In this document: positions 1-8,172 of the stretch, in pieces | Numbering within the stretch: position 1 is the stretch's first letter | Layout: the number at the start of each line of letters is the position of its first letter | Source of the DNA: GCA-003244245 sp036501085 | GTDB taxonomy: Bacteria; Actinomycetota; Actinomycetes; Mycobacteriales; Pseudonocardiaceae | Direction: 5' to 3' | Length of the DNA stretch: 55,558 nucleotides | Assembly (NCBI GenBank): GCA_036501085.1 | Contig: DASYAZ010000051.1 | Span: forward strand, 1-55,558 | Notes under the pieces: model-generated | Databases searched by the model: none | The model's input: the letters and a program-made list of their open reading frames with translations, nothing else | What the model was told of the DNA's origin: nothing | Program-made: the position numbers and the translations under genes

Positions 1-305
1 TGGTTGCCACTGGTGCTGGGGTTGGTGGCGGCAACGGTGAAGGCGTGCGGGCCGACCACCCGGTCGACCTTCCCGGTAACCGTGACCTGCTTACCCGCGT
101 AGGACTGGGTGTTGCTCAGGACATCGTTGGCAGCGGCGCAACTACTACTCTTGCCAACACCTGGATTGCTACCACCTTGGGCGGTTCCACCCTGGTGATG
201 TGCTGCTGTGCCGTCTCCACCGCCGCAAGCGCCGAGGACCAGCGCCGATGAGGCGGCGACGGTGACTAGACCCATCCTCGCTACTGTGCGTCGTTCCCTG
301 TGCAA
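1..305 (-). CDS. Partial lipoprotein, C-terminus beyond window edge
   Basis: This reads out of the window to the left. From the TTG at 305, preceded by GGGAGA, the product begins with Arg-rich residues, then a hydrophobic stretch ending in the lipobox LGAC, so Cys near residue 28 should be lipidated and the protein held on the outer face of the membrane. A low-complexity Gly/Ser/Thr/Gln linker follows, then a conserved-looking SYAGKQVTVTGKVDRV segment that resembles the first strands of an OB-fold. An in-frame ATG at 275 is less likely because the purine tract touches it and it would shorten the signal peptide. Function is unknown. Confidence 0.7.
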   Translation of the reverse strand, partial: MHRERRTVARMGLVTVAASSALVLGACGGGDGTAAHHQGGTAQGGSNPGVGKSSSCAAANDVLSNTQSYAGKQVTVTGKVDRVVGPHAFTVAATNPSTSGN

Positions 306-619
306 GATGTCTCCCTTGATTGTATTTGCCTGATTCTGCGGCGGCGCTCTCGCGGCGCCGATAAAGACGGGTACCCGGCACGGCCCAGGCGGTACAAAGG
401 GCCAACCATTCGTTACTGGACCGTTATCGAACGGAGACGGGATGGATTCGTATCGGCGCTCGGAGGCGGCCGATCCCAGAAGCGATCGACTAATTAGATG
501 CTAAATGCAAAGGTGTCGGAGGGAATTCATGGCCGATATCCGGCTCAGTGACGAAGAATGTCCCCGTCTTGTGGCATATGAGTGGTATGGCGGGCCTGCC
601 GGCGTGGCGGGCTGGGTAG
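306..619. other. Intergenic region, nothing recognised
   Basis: This stretch lies between the lipoprotein start and the metallothionein stop and has lower GC than its surroundings. It presumably holds the promoter of the leftward lipoprotein. I see no RNA gene, strong hairpin or convincing coding frame. A rightward frame starting ATG at 529 runs antisense through the metallothionein gene and is not supported. Confidence 0.5.
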
Positions 620-784
620 CTATCCGTTACCCGGGGACTCGCTCACCTGGACCAGGGGTGCCCCACATGCACACATGTAAGCGCCGTCGCCGGAGGGGCA
701 GTGGCACTCCTCCTCGATGCGAACGCGGCAGCCACACCCTTCGTGCTCGCAGGTGAGCACGACTCCTTTGCTGTATTGCGTCAT
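620..784 (-). CDS. mymT: MymT-like copper metallothionein (54 aa)
   Basis: A 54-residue protein with seven cysteines arranged as TCEHEGCGC, then CHC, then MCAC, separated by the VRIEEE stretch. As I remember it, this matches the layout of mycobacterial MymT, a small cytoplasmic protein that chelates Cu(I) and protects against copper. The ATG at 784 is preceded by GAGGGG at suitable spacing. The gene is divergent from the SRPBCC gene with about 110 bp between them. In M. tuberculosis mymT is copper-induced through the repressor RicR, but I could not find a clear RicR/CsoR-type palindrome here. The symbol is by homology. Metal binding is inferred from the Cys pattern. Confidence 0.85.
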   Translation of the reverse strand: MTQYSKGVVLTCEHEGCGCRVRIEEECHCPSGDGAYMCACGAPLVQVSESPGNG

Positions 785-896
785 CCCAACCCCTCACCGT
801 GAGCCGTATGCGCTGACCTGCAGGATACTCTCCCGGGCGCGGTGCGCGGGCCACGAAGTGCGCCCCCGGCGCGGTCGGCGTCGCTACGGTGTTGGT

Positions 897-1394
897 ATGC
901 GCATGGCCGACCATCCTTCAGTGGAAGTCTCGCTGACCGTGGCAGCCTCGCCGGAGAGGGTGTGGGCGCTGGTCAGCGATGTGACCCGGGTGGGCGGCTG
1001 GGGAGCGGAGTGTGTTGCGGCCGACTGGATGGACGGGGCTGCGGGTCCCGAGGTGGGGGCTCGCTTCCTCGGCCGTCAAAGCCGGGAGGGGCAGGAATGG
1101 GAGACCATGTCGGTGGTCATCGAGTCAGATCCCGGCATCAGCTTCGCCTGGGCGGTCGGGGATCCGGCGAATGCCGCCGCCACCTGGAGGTACCGGCTCG
1201 ACTTCGACGGATCCGGTGGGACTGTCCTTCACTACCGGGTCGTTCTGGGCCCCGGCCCCTCCAGAATGACGCCCTTGATCGCCGCGAAGCCCCACCTCGA
1301 AGAACGCCTCATCGCCAGCCGTCTCGCTGAACACGAGCGCAACATGACGGCGACCCTCGAGGCCATCAGGCAGGTGGCCGAAACCAGATCATGA
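897..1394 (+). CDS. SRPBCC family protein
   Basis: About 165 residues with the START/polyketide-cyclase-like pattern: an N-terminal strand (VEVSLTVAASPERVWALVSDV), a Trp/Gly-rich loop, repeated beta strands, and a long C-terminal helix. Members of this fold bind hydrophobic ligands, and the ligand cannot be told from sequence. Starts at 897 (ATG) and 903 (ATG) are both possible. Frames further upstream run through the promoter region of the divergent metallothionein gene and are not used. It stands alone, with a 210-bp gap after it. Confidence 0.75.
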   Translation: MRMADHPSVEVSLTVAASPERVWALVSDVTRVGGWGAECVAADWMDGAAGPEVGARFLGRQSREGQEWETMSVVIESDPGISFAWAVGDPANAAATWRYRLDFDGSGGTVLHYRVVLGPGPSRMTPLIAAKPHLEERLIASRLAEHERNMTATLEAIRQVAETRS

Positions 1395-1427
1395 TCGCGG
1401 CTCGCCGGTGACACCATCGCCGGGTGC

Positions 1428-1487
1428 CGTGAGCTCGACCCTGCGGACATCCGAGCGCTGGCAGACGTCGAGGGTGTCGAGCTCACG
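1428..1487. repeat. 12-bp perfect inverted repeat with 36-nt loop
   Basis: CGTGAGCTCGAC at 1428-1439 is exactly mirrored by GTCGAGCTCACG at 1476-1487. It sits in the 210-bp gap between the SRPBCC and cupin genes. The loop reads openly in the cupin frame (ELDPADIRALADVEGVEL), so this may be decayed coding DNA whose two arms match by chance of codon use, or a weak transcriptional hairpin. No T-tract follows. Confidence 0.4.
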
Positions 1488-1604
1488 ACACGCCCATCCA
1501 CCCAGCGGGCGAGGACTGGCCCTTGTACTTCGGTAGCTGGTGGGTCAGCATGACGCTGTGCCATCCGGCCCGCGGACCGCTCCACCGAGCCACACTCGAT
1601 CGCC

Positions 1605-2117
1605 GTGAGCTCCCGGGCTGAGGGCGAGCAGATCGCGCGGCTGCTCGGGTTGGAGTGGCTGCCGGAGGAGGGCGGGTACTTCCGCCGGACCTACATCGAT
1701 TCGTACTGCTCAGCGATCTACTTCATGCTGATCCACCCGGACTTCTCCGCGCTGCATGCGCTCGAGGGCGTGGAGACCTACCACTGGTACGCCGGATCGC
1801 CGTTGCAGTTGCTGCTGCTCCATCCGGACGGGCGGATCGAGCAACCGGTCCTCGGGTCCGATCTCGCTGCGGGCGCCCGGCCGCAGATCGTCGTACCGGC
1901 GGGAGTCTGGCAGGGCTCCAGTTCGCTCGGCGAATGGAGCCTGGCGGGCACCACCATGGCCCCGCCGTTCGAGTGGTCGGCCTTCCGGCTTGGCGAGCGC
2001 GCTGAGCTCCTGGCGGGCTGGCCGCAGGCGGCACCCCTGATCCGGGCCCTCACCCGGACCACTACCAGCTGGGGTGTACCGAGACCCCGCCGTCCACGAC
2101 CAGATCCTGTCCGGTGA
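1605..2117 (+). CDS. DUF985 family cupin protein
   Basis: About 170 residues. The N-terminus (LGLEWLPEEGGYFRRTY) and the central ETYHWYAGSPLQLLLL / PQIVVPAGVWQGS segments are typical of the DUF985 small cupin family, a single beta-barrel with no settled reaction. The start is GTG at 1605. An in-frame stop at 1549 rules out a much longer protein. The last ~18 codons overlap tail to tail with the SDR gene on the other strand, and the Arg/Pro-rich end (PRPRRPRPDPVR) looks like run-through beyond the usual fold. Confidence 0.75.
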   Translation: MSSRAEGEQIARLLGLEWLPEEGGYFRRTYIDSYCSAIYFMLIHPDFSALHALEGVETYHWYAGSPLQLLLLHPDGRIEQPVLGSDLAAGARPQIVVPAGVWQGSSSLGEWSLAGTTMAPPFEWSAFRLGERAELLAGWPQAAPLIRALTRTTTSWGVPRPRRPRPDPVR

Positions 2118-2820
2118 TCCAGCCGGCCATCGGGGAAGCCAGGAACACGCACGCGTTACCCACGTCGGAGGGCTGGCCGAGCCGCCCCAACGGCGCCGCC
2201 TGCCGGAAGCGCGTGACCCCCTCCGGCCAGTCGCGCTCCAGGCCGTCGCGCCAGATCAGCCCGGGAGAGACGCTGTTGACGCGGACACCGTCCCGGCCGT
2301 ACTCCAGCGCCGCCACCCGGGCAAAGTGGATCACTGCTGCCTTCGAGGCGCAGTAGTGCGCGTGTGACCACGCCGGCTGCGTGCCCTCGATGGACCCGAT
2401 CAGGGTGATCGCACCCCCCTCTCCCCGCTCGCGCATCGCTGATGCGGCGGCCTGGACCGTCACGAAGGTGCCGGTCAGGTTGGTGTCGATTACCTCGCAC
2501 CACTTCGGCAGCGGCATCGTCGCGAGCTCGGCCACCGGCTGTACCCCGGCGTTCGCCACCACGGCATCCAGCCGGCCGAACGTCTCGACGGCGGTGGTCA
2601 TCAGGCCCGCGCAGCCCTCAGGATCAGTGATCTCACACTGTGCCGCCACCGCCTGCCCACCGCTGGCGGTGATCTCCGCGACTACGCCGCCGGCCTGCTC
2701 GGGGCGGCTGCGGTAGTGCACGACCACGGCGGCACCGGCTACCGCGAAGGCCCGCGCGATACCCCCGCCGAGGCCGCCACCCGCACCGGTCACCACGGCG
2801 ACCGTCCCGTTCAAATCCAT
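2062..2820 (-). CDS. SDR family NAD(P)-dependent oxidoreductase
   Basis: A classical 252-residue short-chain dehydrogenase/reductase. It has the TGxxxGxG cofactor motif at residues 11-18 (TGAGGGLG), NAG at 90-92, catalytic Ser143, and Tyr156-x3-Lys160 (YCASK), with the usual late PLGRLGQPSDV and GQDLVVDGG segments. The fold reduces or oxidises alcohol/ketone groups, and the substrate is unknown. It starts 10 bp after the permease gene on the same strand, so it is probably the third gene of the exporter operon under control of the divergent TetR protein. Its 3' end overlaps the cupin gene. Confidence 0.9.
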   Translation of the reverse strand: MDLNGTVAVVTGAGGGLGGGIARAFAVAGAAVVVHYRSRPEQAGGVVAEITASGGQAVAAQCEITDPEGCAGLMTTAVETFGRLDAVVANAGVQPVAELATMPLPKWCEVIDTNLTGTFVTVQAAASAMRERGEGGAITLIGSIEGTQPAWSHAHYCASKAAVIHFARVAALEYGRDGVRVNSVSPGLIWRDGLERDWPEGVTRFRQAAPLGRLGQPSDVGNACVFLASPMAGWITGQDLVVDGGVSVHPSW

Positions 2821-2830
2821 AGCCGAGGGA

Positions 2831-3697
2831 TTACTCGGTGCGGGCGAAGCGCGCCACCGCGGCCGCCAGCAGCGCGATGCTCACCACTATCACCAGGATG
2901 ACCTGCACCCCGACCGGTACCTGCCAGTGACCCCAGACAATGCCCGGGTCGAGGGTCGCCCGGGTCGCCGGATCGACCGGCAACTGGTCGAAGACCACTG
3001 AACGCATCGGTTCCACGGCGTAGGTCATCGGGTTGACGTGGGTGAGAACGGTGAGCCAGGCCGGGAGCCCGGAGAGCGGGAACAACGCGCCGGACAGGAA
3101 CATCAACGGTGTGATGATCAGCTGGACCATCGGCATCGCGGACTGCACCTGCCTGATCCGGGCGGCGAGCACCAGGCCCAGCGCGGTGAGCATGAACGCC
3201 ATCAGGAACATCAGACCGATCAGTGCCAGCATCATCGCCGGGGAGTAGGGGACACCGACCAGTCCGGCGAGGGCGAGCAGGACCAGGCTTTGCAGGGTGG
3301 CCGTGGTCGCGCCGCCGAGACATTTACCGGTCAGGATGGACGCGGTGCTCACCGGTGCCACCAGCATCTCACGCAGGAAACCGAACTCGCGGTCCCAGAC
3401 CATGGAGATCCCGGAGAACGCCGCGGTGAACAGGACAGAGGTCGCCAGCACACCGGGGAACAGGAACGTCGTGAAGCTGACCGGGCCGTTACCGGCCTTG
3501 ACGATCGAGGACAGCCCGACGCCGAGGACGAACAGGAACAGTATCGGCTGCACCAGCGAGGACACCATGCGTGCCCGGTCCTTGGCGAAGCGGATCAACT
3601 CGCGCTGCCAGATGACGAACGCGGCGCGGGCCTCGTGGCGCAGACCCATGGCCGGCACCTGCACGGAAGCGACGGTCGCAGTAGGCATCCCGCTCAC
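2831..3697 (-). CDS. ABC-2 type exporter permease (DrrB-like)
   Basis: A 288-residue ABC-2 permease with about six membrane segments (QPILFLFVLGVGL, FLFPGVLATSVLF, then several in the C-terminal half) and the family signature around SGALFPLSGLPAWL / NPMTYAVEPMR. It pairs with the upstream ATPase to export a hydrophobic compound, as DrrAB exports anthracyclines. Its GTG start overlaps the ATPase stop (GTGA), indicating coupled translation. Substrate is unknown. A drug or lipid exporter regulated by the divergent TetR protein is the likely role. Confidence 0.88.
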   Translation of the reverse strand: MSGMPTATVASVQVPAMGLRHEARAAFVIWQRELIRFAKDRARMVSSLVQPILFLFVLGVGLSSIVKAGNGPVSFTTFLFPGVLATSVLFTAAFSGISMVWDREFGFLREMLVAPVSTASILTGKCLGGATTATLQSLVLLALAGLVGVPYSPAMMLALIGLMFLMAFMLTALGLVLAARIRQVQSAMPMVQLIITPLMFLSGALFPLSGLPAWLTVLTHVNPMTYAVEPMRSVVFDQLPVDPATRATLDPGIVWGHWQVPVGVQVILVIVVSIALLAAAVARFARTE

Positions 3698-4713
3698 CGT
3701 CCCCGGGCCAGCGCAGCCAGCGGGTTCATCCCGCCCCCCGAGCGTTCCGCGTCGCTGATCGTGGTGCCGGTGTGGGCGAGGAAGACGTCATCCAGGCTGG
3801 GCCGGTTGACCGTCACCGACCGGATGGGCACGCCGAGCCCGGCGAACAGTTGGGGGACGAACGACGCGCCGTCACGCACCGCGAAGCTGACCATCCCGTC
3901 GAGCACCGCGGCGTCGAGCTCGAACCGCTCGCGCAGTGCCTGGATTGCGGCCTGGTCATCCTCGGTGGAGATCTGAACCCGATCCTTGCCGATGGCGGCC
4001 TTGAGCCGATCTGGCGTGTCGAGCGCCACGATCCGGCCTTCGTTGATGATCGCGATCCGGTCACAGTGCTCGGCTTCGTCCATGTAGTGGGTGGTCACGA
4101 ATACGGTGATCTCCTCGCTGCGATGCAGGTTGCGGAGGTATTCCCAGATCGAGGCTCGGGTCTGGGGGTCCAGGCCGATCGTCGGCTCGTCGAGAAAGAG
4201 CACTCTGGGTGAGTGCAGCAGCCCGCGGGCGATCTCCAGCCTGCGGCGCATCCCGCCGGAGTAGGTCTGGACGGCGTCGCCGCGCCGCTCCCACAGCCCG
4301 ACCATCCGCAGCACCTCTTCGCGCCGAGCCGCCGCGCCGGAGCGGTCGACACCGTAGAGCTCGCCGTGGAAGCGCAGGTTCTGCTCACCGGTGAGGTAGC
4401 TGTCCAGGGTCGGCTCCTGGAACACCAGCCCGATGTGCCTGCGGACGGCGTCCCGCTCGGTGGCGACATCCCAACCCGCTACCTGCGCGGTGCCGCTGGT
4501 CGCTGTGACGAGGGTGCAGAGGATCTTGATTGTGGTGGACTTGCCTGCCCCGTTGGGACCCAGGAAGCCGAAGGTCTCACCGGGTGCGACATCGAGATCG
4601 ATCCCGCGGACGGCTTCGACCTCTGCATAGCGCTTGACCAACCCGCGCAGGCGGATCGCTGGGGGTGGTCCGTCCCCCAGGTGGTTACCAGTTGCCACCT
4701 GCAGCTCACTCAT
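3694..4713 (-). CDS. ABC exporter ATP-binding protein (DrrA-like)
   Basis: A 339-residue ATPase. It contains Walker A (GPNGAGKST, near residue 54), a Q-loop (VFQEPTLD), the signature YSGGMRRRLEIARG, Walker B (VLFLDEPTIGLD), the switch His (VTTHYMDEAEH), and the C-terminal DUF4162-type tail ending SLDDVFLAHTG that marks the DrrA subfamily. It powers the permease encoded next to it. It is the first gene of a three-gene operon with the permease and SDR genes. The start ATG at 4713 lies just outside the 19-bp palindrome, so repressor binding there would block this promoter. Confidence 0.92.
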   Translation of the reverse strand: MSELQVATGNHLGDGPPPAIRLRGLVKRYAEVEAVRGIDLDVAPGETFGFLGPNGAGKSTTIKILCTLVTATSGTAQVAGWDVATERDAVRRHIGLVFQEPTLDSYLTGEQNLRFHGELYGVDRSGAAARREEVLRMVGLWERRGDAVQTYSGGMRRRLEIARGLLHSPRVLFLDEPTIGLDPQTRASIWEYLRNLHRSEEITVFVTTHYMDEAEHCDRIAIINEGRIVALDTPDRLKAAIGKDRVQISTEDDQAAIQALRERFELDAAVLDGMVSFAVRDGASFVPQLFAGLGVPIRSVTVNRPSLDDVFLAHTGTTISDAERSGGGMNPLAALARGR

Positions 4714-4728
4714 TCGCAGACCGCCCCT

Positions 4729-4747
4729 TCTCTAACAGTGTTAGAGA
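4729..4747. promoter_or_regulatory. TetR operator, perfect 19-bp palindrome
   Basis: TCTCTAACAGTGTTAGAGA is a perfect palindrome around a central G, placed in the 87-bp gap between the divergent exporter operon and the tetR gene. Length, position and symmetry are those of TetR-family operators. It probably represses both directions. No binding data are available here. Confidence 0.75.
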
Positions 4748-4751
4748 CGCT

Positions 4752-4770
4752 ACTTTAACTATGTTCGAGA
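4752..4770. promoter_or_regulatory. Second, degenerate TetR operator
   Basis: ACTTTAACTATGTTCGAGA matches the upstream perfect palindrome at 14 of 19 positions in the same register, with centres 23 bp apart (about two helical turns). This suggests a tandem, possibly cooperative, weaker site nearer the tetR start. Confidence 0.5.
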
Positions 4771-4800
4771 GACAACCGTGGACACGACGGGGGCTGCGCG

Positions 4801-5457
4801 GTGGCACTGACCCAGGACGAGGTGGTGCACACTGCCGTGCGCCTGCTCGATGACGTCGGGCTTGAGGGCCTGACCCTACGCCGGTTGGGTAGTGAATTGG
4901 GGGTCTCCGCCGCGACCCTCTACTGGCACGTGCGCGACAAGCGGATGCTGCTCGATCTGATGGCGGAGGCCATCGCGGCTGAGCATCGATCCTCGACCCG
5001 GCCGGCGCGCGGCCAACCGTGGTGGGAATGGCTCAGCGACCGGGCCTGGAAGCAGTACCAGGCACTGACGGGCCATCGCGACGCCGCGCTGGTCGCGGCC
5101 GGAAACCGGTCGACGGAGAATTCCCTGCCATACATCGAGGAGCTCATCGGCAGCCTCGTCGATGTCGGATTTCCTCCTCGAGAGGCGCTCGAGTCGATCC
5201 TGACCGTAGGACACTTCGTTCTCGGGTCGGCGCTGGAGCACCAGGCCGTGGCCGCTCGGGGCACGGCCGGCGAGACCGACGCCACGCTGGCCCTCCGGAT
5301 GCGTGAGGCCACTGACCTGCCCAATCTGATCGCGGCGATCGGCTGCGAGTCCGTCCTGGATTCCGAGTCCACCTTCCGGCATGGCCTGATGCTGATCATG
5401 GCAGGGCTCCGGGCGCGGCACGCTGAACTCAACGACGCTCCGATCATCCGCGCGTGA
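4801..5457 (+). CDS. TetR family transcriptional regulator
   Basis: A 218-residue repressor of the TetR_C (tetracycline-repressor-like C-domain) type. The N-terminal helix-turn-helix reads LTLRRLGSELGVSAATLYWHVRDKRMLLDLM. The C-terminal half is the helical ligand/dimer domain. It starts at GTG 4801. Divergent orientation from the DrrAB-type exporter and the palindromic sites between them make it the likely local repressor, released by the exported compound. The ligand is unknown. Its end lies about 30 bp from the end of the convergent MFS gene. Confidence 0.92.
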   Translation: MALTQDEVVHTAVRLLDDVGLEGLTLRRLGSELGVSAATLYWHVRDKRMLLDLMAEAIAAEHRSSTRPARGQPWWEWLSDRAWKQYQALTGHRDAALVAAGNRSTENSLPYIEELIGSLVDVGFPPREALESILTVGHFVLGSALEHQAVAARGTAGETDATLALRMREATDLPNLIAAIGCESVLDSESTFRHGLMLIMAGLRARHAELNDAPIIRA

Positions 5458-5488
5458 GCCCGGTGCCCGGTGGGGTTGCGCACTGGGT

Positions 5489-6634
5489 TTACGCCGGCCG
5501 GGACGGCACCGGGCTGGGGGAGGCGGGCAGCGCGATGCCGGTGGGTAGGGCGGGGCGGCCTTGCTGGAGGCTCGGTCGACCGGCCGGTTCGCTGCGCAAG
5601 GACGATCTCGCCGCACCTGCGGGCACCACACCCGCCCCCACGGTTGCCCGGGTCTCGGATCGAGACTGGAGCAACCAGACGATGGCCGGAGCCGCCTCGA
5701 TGACCAGGAATGCGGCCAGCACCAGCAGATAGGGAGTCCCCCGCACGACCCCCAATATCCCAAGGACGATACCGCCGATTCCTCGTAAGGCGTGGCCGAT
5801 CGCCCACACCAGACCTGGCCCGGACCGGACCCAGTGACCGACAACGAAATACAAGCAGATACCCACCATGCCGGACAGCGTCAGCATCGCCGAGATCTGC
5901 ACCTCGACCAGGTTGTGGCTGCCGAGCAGCTGAGCCACGACTGGGACGCCGAACAGCGAGAGCAGCAGCGTCTTCCAGGGCACCACGGTATGTGCGGGCC
6001 CGCTGGCCACGGTGAGATCGAGCTCCGGCCGGCGGATTCGCCTGGCCGCCCGACCGCTGGTCAGCCACACCAGTATTGCGAGCAAGCCAATAACGAGCCC
6101 GCCGGTCCCGAACTGGGTATGAAATGAAAGCCTTTCTGCCGCCATGATGGTGAGCAGTAACCCGCCTACGATCTTGCCTAAGTCCAAGTTGAGCTGTAAC
6201 CAGGTTAACTGCCGAGCCTGCATTGTCACCGGTATATCGGTGCCCATGATGAAGGCGGGAGCCGCGACCGCAACCGCAGCCGCGCTGATGCCCATCACCG
6301 CGATGGCGAGCACGATCGGCACGGACTCACCGGAGGACAGCTCCAGCGTCACCAGCCCGGTGGCCAGCCCCAGCAGGCCCAGCACCTGAACCAGCCGGTG
6401 CGCCCGGTGCCGCCCGGCGATCCGCCCAATCGAGGGTCCTAGCAGCGCAAACAGCCCGGCCATCGACATCGCCACCCACACATCGGTGGCCGTCCCGCCA
6501 GCCGAGAGCACGTAGGCGGGCAGCAGCACCGGCAGGAAGCAGGTGAAGGCCAGCCCCAGCGCGAGGTTGGAGGTCATCCACCATTCGAACGGCCGCACCG
6601 CACCATCGACCCGGGACACCTCCTCCTCGACCAT
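5489..6634 (-). CDS. MFS transporter
   Basis: About 381 residues with some twelve hydrophobic segments and an MFS loop 2-3-like stretch (GPSIGRIAGRHRAHRLVQ) after the second segment, followed by a ~50-residue Pro/Ser/Arg-rich cytoplasmic tail. Substrate is unknown. The start is uncertain: ATG 6634 is used, ATG 6646 or 6676 would extend it into the divergent ligase gene, and no candidate has a good ribosome binding site. Head-to-head placement with a MatB-like acyl-CoA synthetase hints at transport of a small organic acid, but that is inference. Confidence 0.8.
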   Translation of the reverse strand: MVEEEVSRVDGAVRPFEWWMTSNLALGLAFTCFLPVLLPAYVLSAGGTATDVWVAMSMAGLFALLGPSIGRIAGRHRAHRLVQVLGLLGLATGLVTLELSSGESVPIVLAIAVMGISAAAVAVAAPAFIMGTDIPVTMQARQLTWLQLNLDLGKIVGGLLLTIMAAERLSFHTQFGTGGLVIGLLAILVWLTSGRAARRIRRPELDLTVASGPAHTVVPWKTLLLSLFGVPVVAQLLGSHNLVEVQISAMLTLSGMVGICLYFVVGHWVRSGPGLVWAIGHALRGIGGIVLGILGVVRGTPYLLVLAAFLVIEAAPAIVWLLQSRSETRATVGAGVVPAGAARSSLRSEPAGRPSLQQGRPALPTGIALPASPSPVPSRPA

Positions 6635-6668
6635 GCTTGGAGACATTACCCCGGAAGGAGCGGATCGA

Positions 6669-8117
6669 GTGGGCATTATTCCGTTACTTCCGTCATTGCG
6701 CCGAGGCGCCGATTCTGAAGCACTTCGGTTTGGGCAGCAGTCGGTGACCTATCGGGAACTCGGAGTGGTAACCGCGGCATTAGCGCCCCATTTGTCCGGT
6801 GCCCGGCGGGTGGCGGTATGGGCGACGCCGGAGTTAGAGACTTGTGTGGCGATCGTCGCTGCGCTGCGGGCCGGCGTTGCGGCGGTGCCGCTCAACCCCC
6901 GGCTGGGAACCCGCGAGATGGCGCATGTCCTCTCCGACGCCGCTCCCGATCTTGTGCTCGCCGGCGGCAAGGCCACCATGGCGGACGGGGTGGCTGCCCT
7001 CCCGCGGGTGGTGGTCGACCTGCAGGCGCTGAGTGGGGCCGCGCTGGATGGAGCGGCGGTGCCGGAATCGGATCCCGAGGCCCCGGCATTGGTCGTCTAC
7101 ACCTCGGGTACCACTGGTGCGCCTAAGGGCGTTGTCCTTCCGCGGCGTGCGCTCGCTGCTGATATCGACGCGCTGGCGCACGCCTGGGAGTGGAGCGCCC
7201 GTGATGTCCTGGTGCACGCGCTGCCGCTGTCTCACGTGCACGGCTTGGTGCTCGGCGTGCTGGGGCCGTTGCGGGTGGGTGGTTCGCTGCGCCACCTCGG
7301 GTCGTTCTCGGCCGCCGGGGTGGCCCGGGAGCTGGCCGGCGGGGCCACAATGCTCTTCGCCGTGCCGACGATGTATCACCGGCTGGCCACCGCGGCAGAG
7401 CAGGATCCACGGGTTGCCGCGGCGCTGGCCGGTGCCCGGCTGCTCATCTCGGGTTCGGCGGCGCTGCCCGCTCGGGACCACCATCGCATCGCGGCCGCCA
7501 CCGGCCAGCACGTGCTGCAGCGGTACGGGATGACCGAGTCGTTGATCACCTGCGCGGCCCGGGCGCGGGGTCCGCGGCGCCCCGGCACGGTAGGCCCGCC
7601 GCTACCGGGTGTGACACTGCGGCTGGTAGACGACCACGGCCGGGTTGTCGAAGAACCCGACACCGTCGGTGAGATCGAGGTCACCGGGCCGACCCTGTTC
7701 TCGGGTTACCTCAACCGGCCCGAGGCCACCGCGGAGGTCATGCACGGGGGATGGCTGCGCACCGGAGACCTCGCGACCCGGAGCCCAGAGGGAGAGCTGC
7801 GCCTGCTGGGACGCCGGGCCACCGACCTGATCTCCAGTGGCGGGTACAAGATCGGCGCGGGTGAGATCGAGGACGCCCTCCTGGAGCACCCGGGGATCGC
7901 CGAGGTGGCGGTGACCGGGGAGCCGGATCCCGATCTGGGGGAGCGGGTGGTGGCCTGGGTGGTACCAGCCACTGATCCGCCGCCCGGGCTCACCGAGCTC
8001 GCCGAGCACGTCACCCGGTTGCTCGCGCCGCACAAAAGGCCCCGGACGGTGCACTACCTGCCCGAGCTACCCCGCAACGACCTGGGCAAAATCCGCAAGA
8101 ACGCGCTGCCCCGGTGA
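6669..8117 (+). CDS. MatB-like malonyl/short-acyl-CoA synthetase
   Basis: About 482 residues, ANL superfamily. Motifs in order: VYTSGTTGAPKG (P-loop), LPLSHVHGLVLG, SGSAALP, RYGMTES, TGD hinge region (WLRTGDLATR), and the C-terminal GGYKIGAGEIEDALLEHP with the catalytic Lys in GKIRKN. Length and running similarity recall Streptomyces MatB, which makes malonyl- or methylmalonyl-CoA from the free acid plus ATP, but substrate specificity is not proven. The GTG at 6669 is chosen because GGAAGGAG sits eight bases upstream. An in-frame ATG at 6633 would overlap the divergent transporter gene. Confidence 0.8.
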   Translation: MGIIPLLPSLRRGADSEALRFGQQSVTYRELGVVTAALAPHLSGARRVAVWATPELETCVAIVAALRAGVAAVPLNPRLGTREMAHVLSDAAPDLVLAGGKATMADGVAALPRVVVDLQALSGAALDGAAVPESDPEAPALVVYTSGTTGAPKGVVLPRRALAADIDALAHAWEWSARDVLVHALPLSHVHGLVLGVLGPLRVGGSLRHLGSFSAAGVARELAGGATMLFAVPTMYHRLATAAEQDPRVAAALAGARLLISGSAALPARDHHRIAAATGQHVLQRYGMTESLITCAARARGPRRPGTVGPPLPGVTLRLVDDHGRVVEEPDTVGEIEVTGPTLFSGYLNRPEATAEVMHGGWLRTGDLATRSPEGELRLLGRRATDLISSGGYKIGAGEIEDALLEHPGIAEVAVTGEPDPDLGERVVAWVVPATDPPPGLTELAEHVTRLLAPHKRPRTVHYLPELPRNDLGKIRKNALPR

Positions 8118-8172
8118 CGCAGTAAGTTGGTCCCGGCGGGTCTGGAGGGACGGGTCTGAAGGGACGCGAGCC

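Noticed and set aside
505..756. Rightward short frame over the metallothionein gene
   Set aside because: Antisense to a clear Cys-patterned gene, Arg/Pro-rich end, no known domain.
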